DNA from: Centropus unirufus
Taxonomy: Eukaryota; Chordata; Aves; Cuculiformes; Centropidae
Direction of reading: 5' to 3'
Assembly: GCA_013397695.1 (NCBI GenBank)
Contig: VYZI01000018.1
Coordinates: 4,507,523 to 4,571,522 of the forward strand
Length of the DNA stretch: 64,000 nucleotides
In this document: one piece after another, positions 63,312 to 64,000 of the stretch
How the letters are laid out: each line of letters starts with the position of its first letter
Numbering within the stretch: position 1 is the first letter of the stretch
The notes under the pieces: model-generated
What the model saw: only the letters and a program-made list of their open reading frames with translations
Databases searched by the model: none
Told to the model about the DNA's origin: nothing
Position numbers and translations under genes: made by a program

Positions 63312-64000
63312 CTAGAATGGGAAAATGAATCAGAGAAGTCGCCAAAAAGGGGTCACCCCAAACCTGCTATATTCTTTAAAATGTGAGCAGTGAAGTTGGT
63401 CTGGTTGACCTGTTAGCGTGGCTTTAACAAGCCAATGAATTATCTGTGAAGGACTTAAAGTTGCACAGCTACAGCAGTGTCTTCAGAAGCTGAACTGGCT
63501 ACAAACAGCACCTTTATTCATAGCATGTCACTGCACATCAAATTGGGTCAATTGGCTTAAATCATGTTGTATTATGTTTTGTCACATCAAACTCAAATCA
63601 GACAATGTAACAGAGATACATCATTGCAGCTTAAGTGGACAGTTTACATGTGAAATACAAAATGGTTCTCAGGTGGTCATCTTCTGCTTGTTTGCACCAA
63701 ACTTGTCATCTATAACTGGAGCTGTTGGAGGAACAGGAGTAGGTTGCACATCTAGGTACATCAAAATAGGCTTCTCAGGGGTTTGACAATTATAATAGGA
63801 AACTAAAACACGAATCTATCTCAATTATTTAAATGGTTTTAATTAGAAATTAATGACAGGCTATTTGTACTCATAAGAATCCGTTAATTTTGCTTAACTT
63901 TTAATTTATTTCTTAAATTGTAATAACTTTTTTAACCATTTTAATTATCACAAGCATTACTTGAAAAAATCATAACGCAGAAACTTTGGATAAAACAAAT
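63312..64000 (-). other. MYO3B: MYO3B intron (partial)
   Basis: Sequence upstream, in gene direction, of the acceptor at 63312-63313. It should be the 3' part of the intron that follows the HYAGK-encoding exon. I looked for that exon on the minus strand and did not see it. No repeat or other gene was recognised. It is AT-rich, ending in poor-complexity 'aattttaattatt' sequence. Confidence 0.8.

Overview
The window is intronic and exonic DNA of one large vertebrate gene, most likely from a bird. Almost nothing is coding at the scale of long open frames. What is coding is a series of short exons on the minus strand with GT-AG borders whose reading phases fit each other exactly. I found seven exons (63182-63311, 48952-49031, 44714-44791, 42690-42895, 36824-36935, 35959-36121, 35145-35225). 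Together they hold 850 nt, or 283 codons plus one base, with no stop and no frameshift. They encode the second half of a class III myosin motor: the lower 50 kDa region, loop 2, the SH helices, the converter and the IQ lever arm. Residues such as NDDREAL, YYYLAF and REVIGRVVV in the converter and neck point to MYO3B rather than MYO3A. That paralog call rests on remembered human sequences, not on a search.

Layout in gene direction (high to low coordinates): 63312-64000 is the end of the intron before the first exon seen. Introns of 14.2, 4.2, 1.8, 5.7, 0.7 and 0.7 kb follow between the exons. Everything below 35145 is sequence after the donor of the second-IQ exon. No tail exon could be recognised in those 35 kb, so the C-terminal tail exons must be at lower coordinates outside the window or too diverged to see by eye.

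The bird assignment comes from CR1 retrotransposon 3' ends. One at 55040-55474 is well preserved and ends in the avian-type 'ttctatgattct' terminus. One at 7205-7712 is older and internally deleted. Two decayed minus-strand copies lie at 21600-22130 and 43285-43620. There are also fossil LINE reverse-transcriptase pieces at 20270-20420 and 20880-21080, and possible tRNA-derived SINE relics. Repeat density is low and base composition AT-rich, as expected for a bird intron. A non-avian sauropsid is less likely but not excluded.

No bacterial-type operon, CRISPR, complete tRNA or rRNA gene, complete mobile element or protein-coding gene other than the myosin was found. I did not see a convincing undescribed system. 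The items most worth checking are the in-frame loop 2 cassette exon, an apparent retained start of a third IQ motif, a splice-bounded 56-bp open segment on the plus strand at 11748-11803, a strong hairpin at 15269-15350, and two GC/CpG-richer patches (33440-33835 and 39780-40250) inside the introns.
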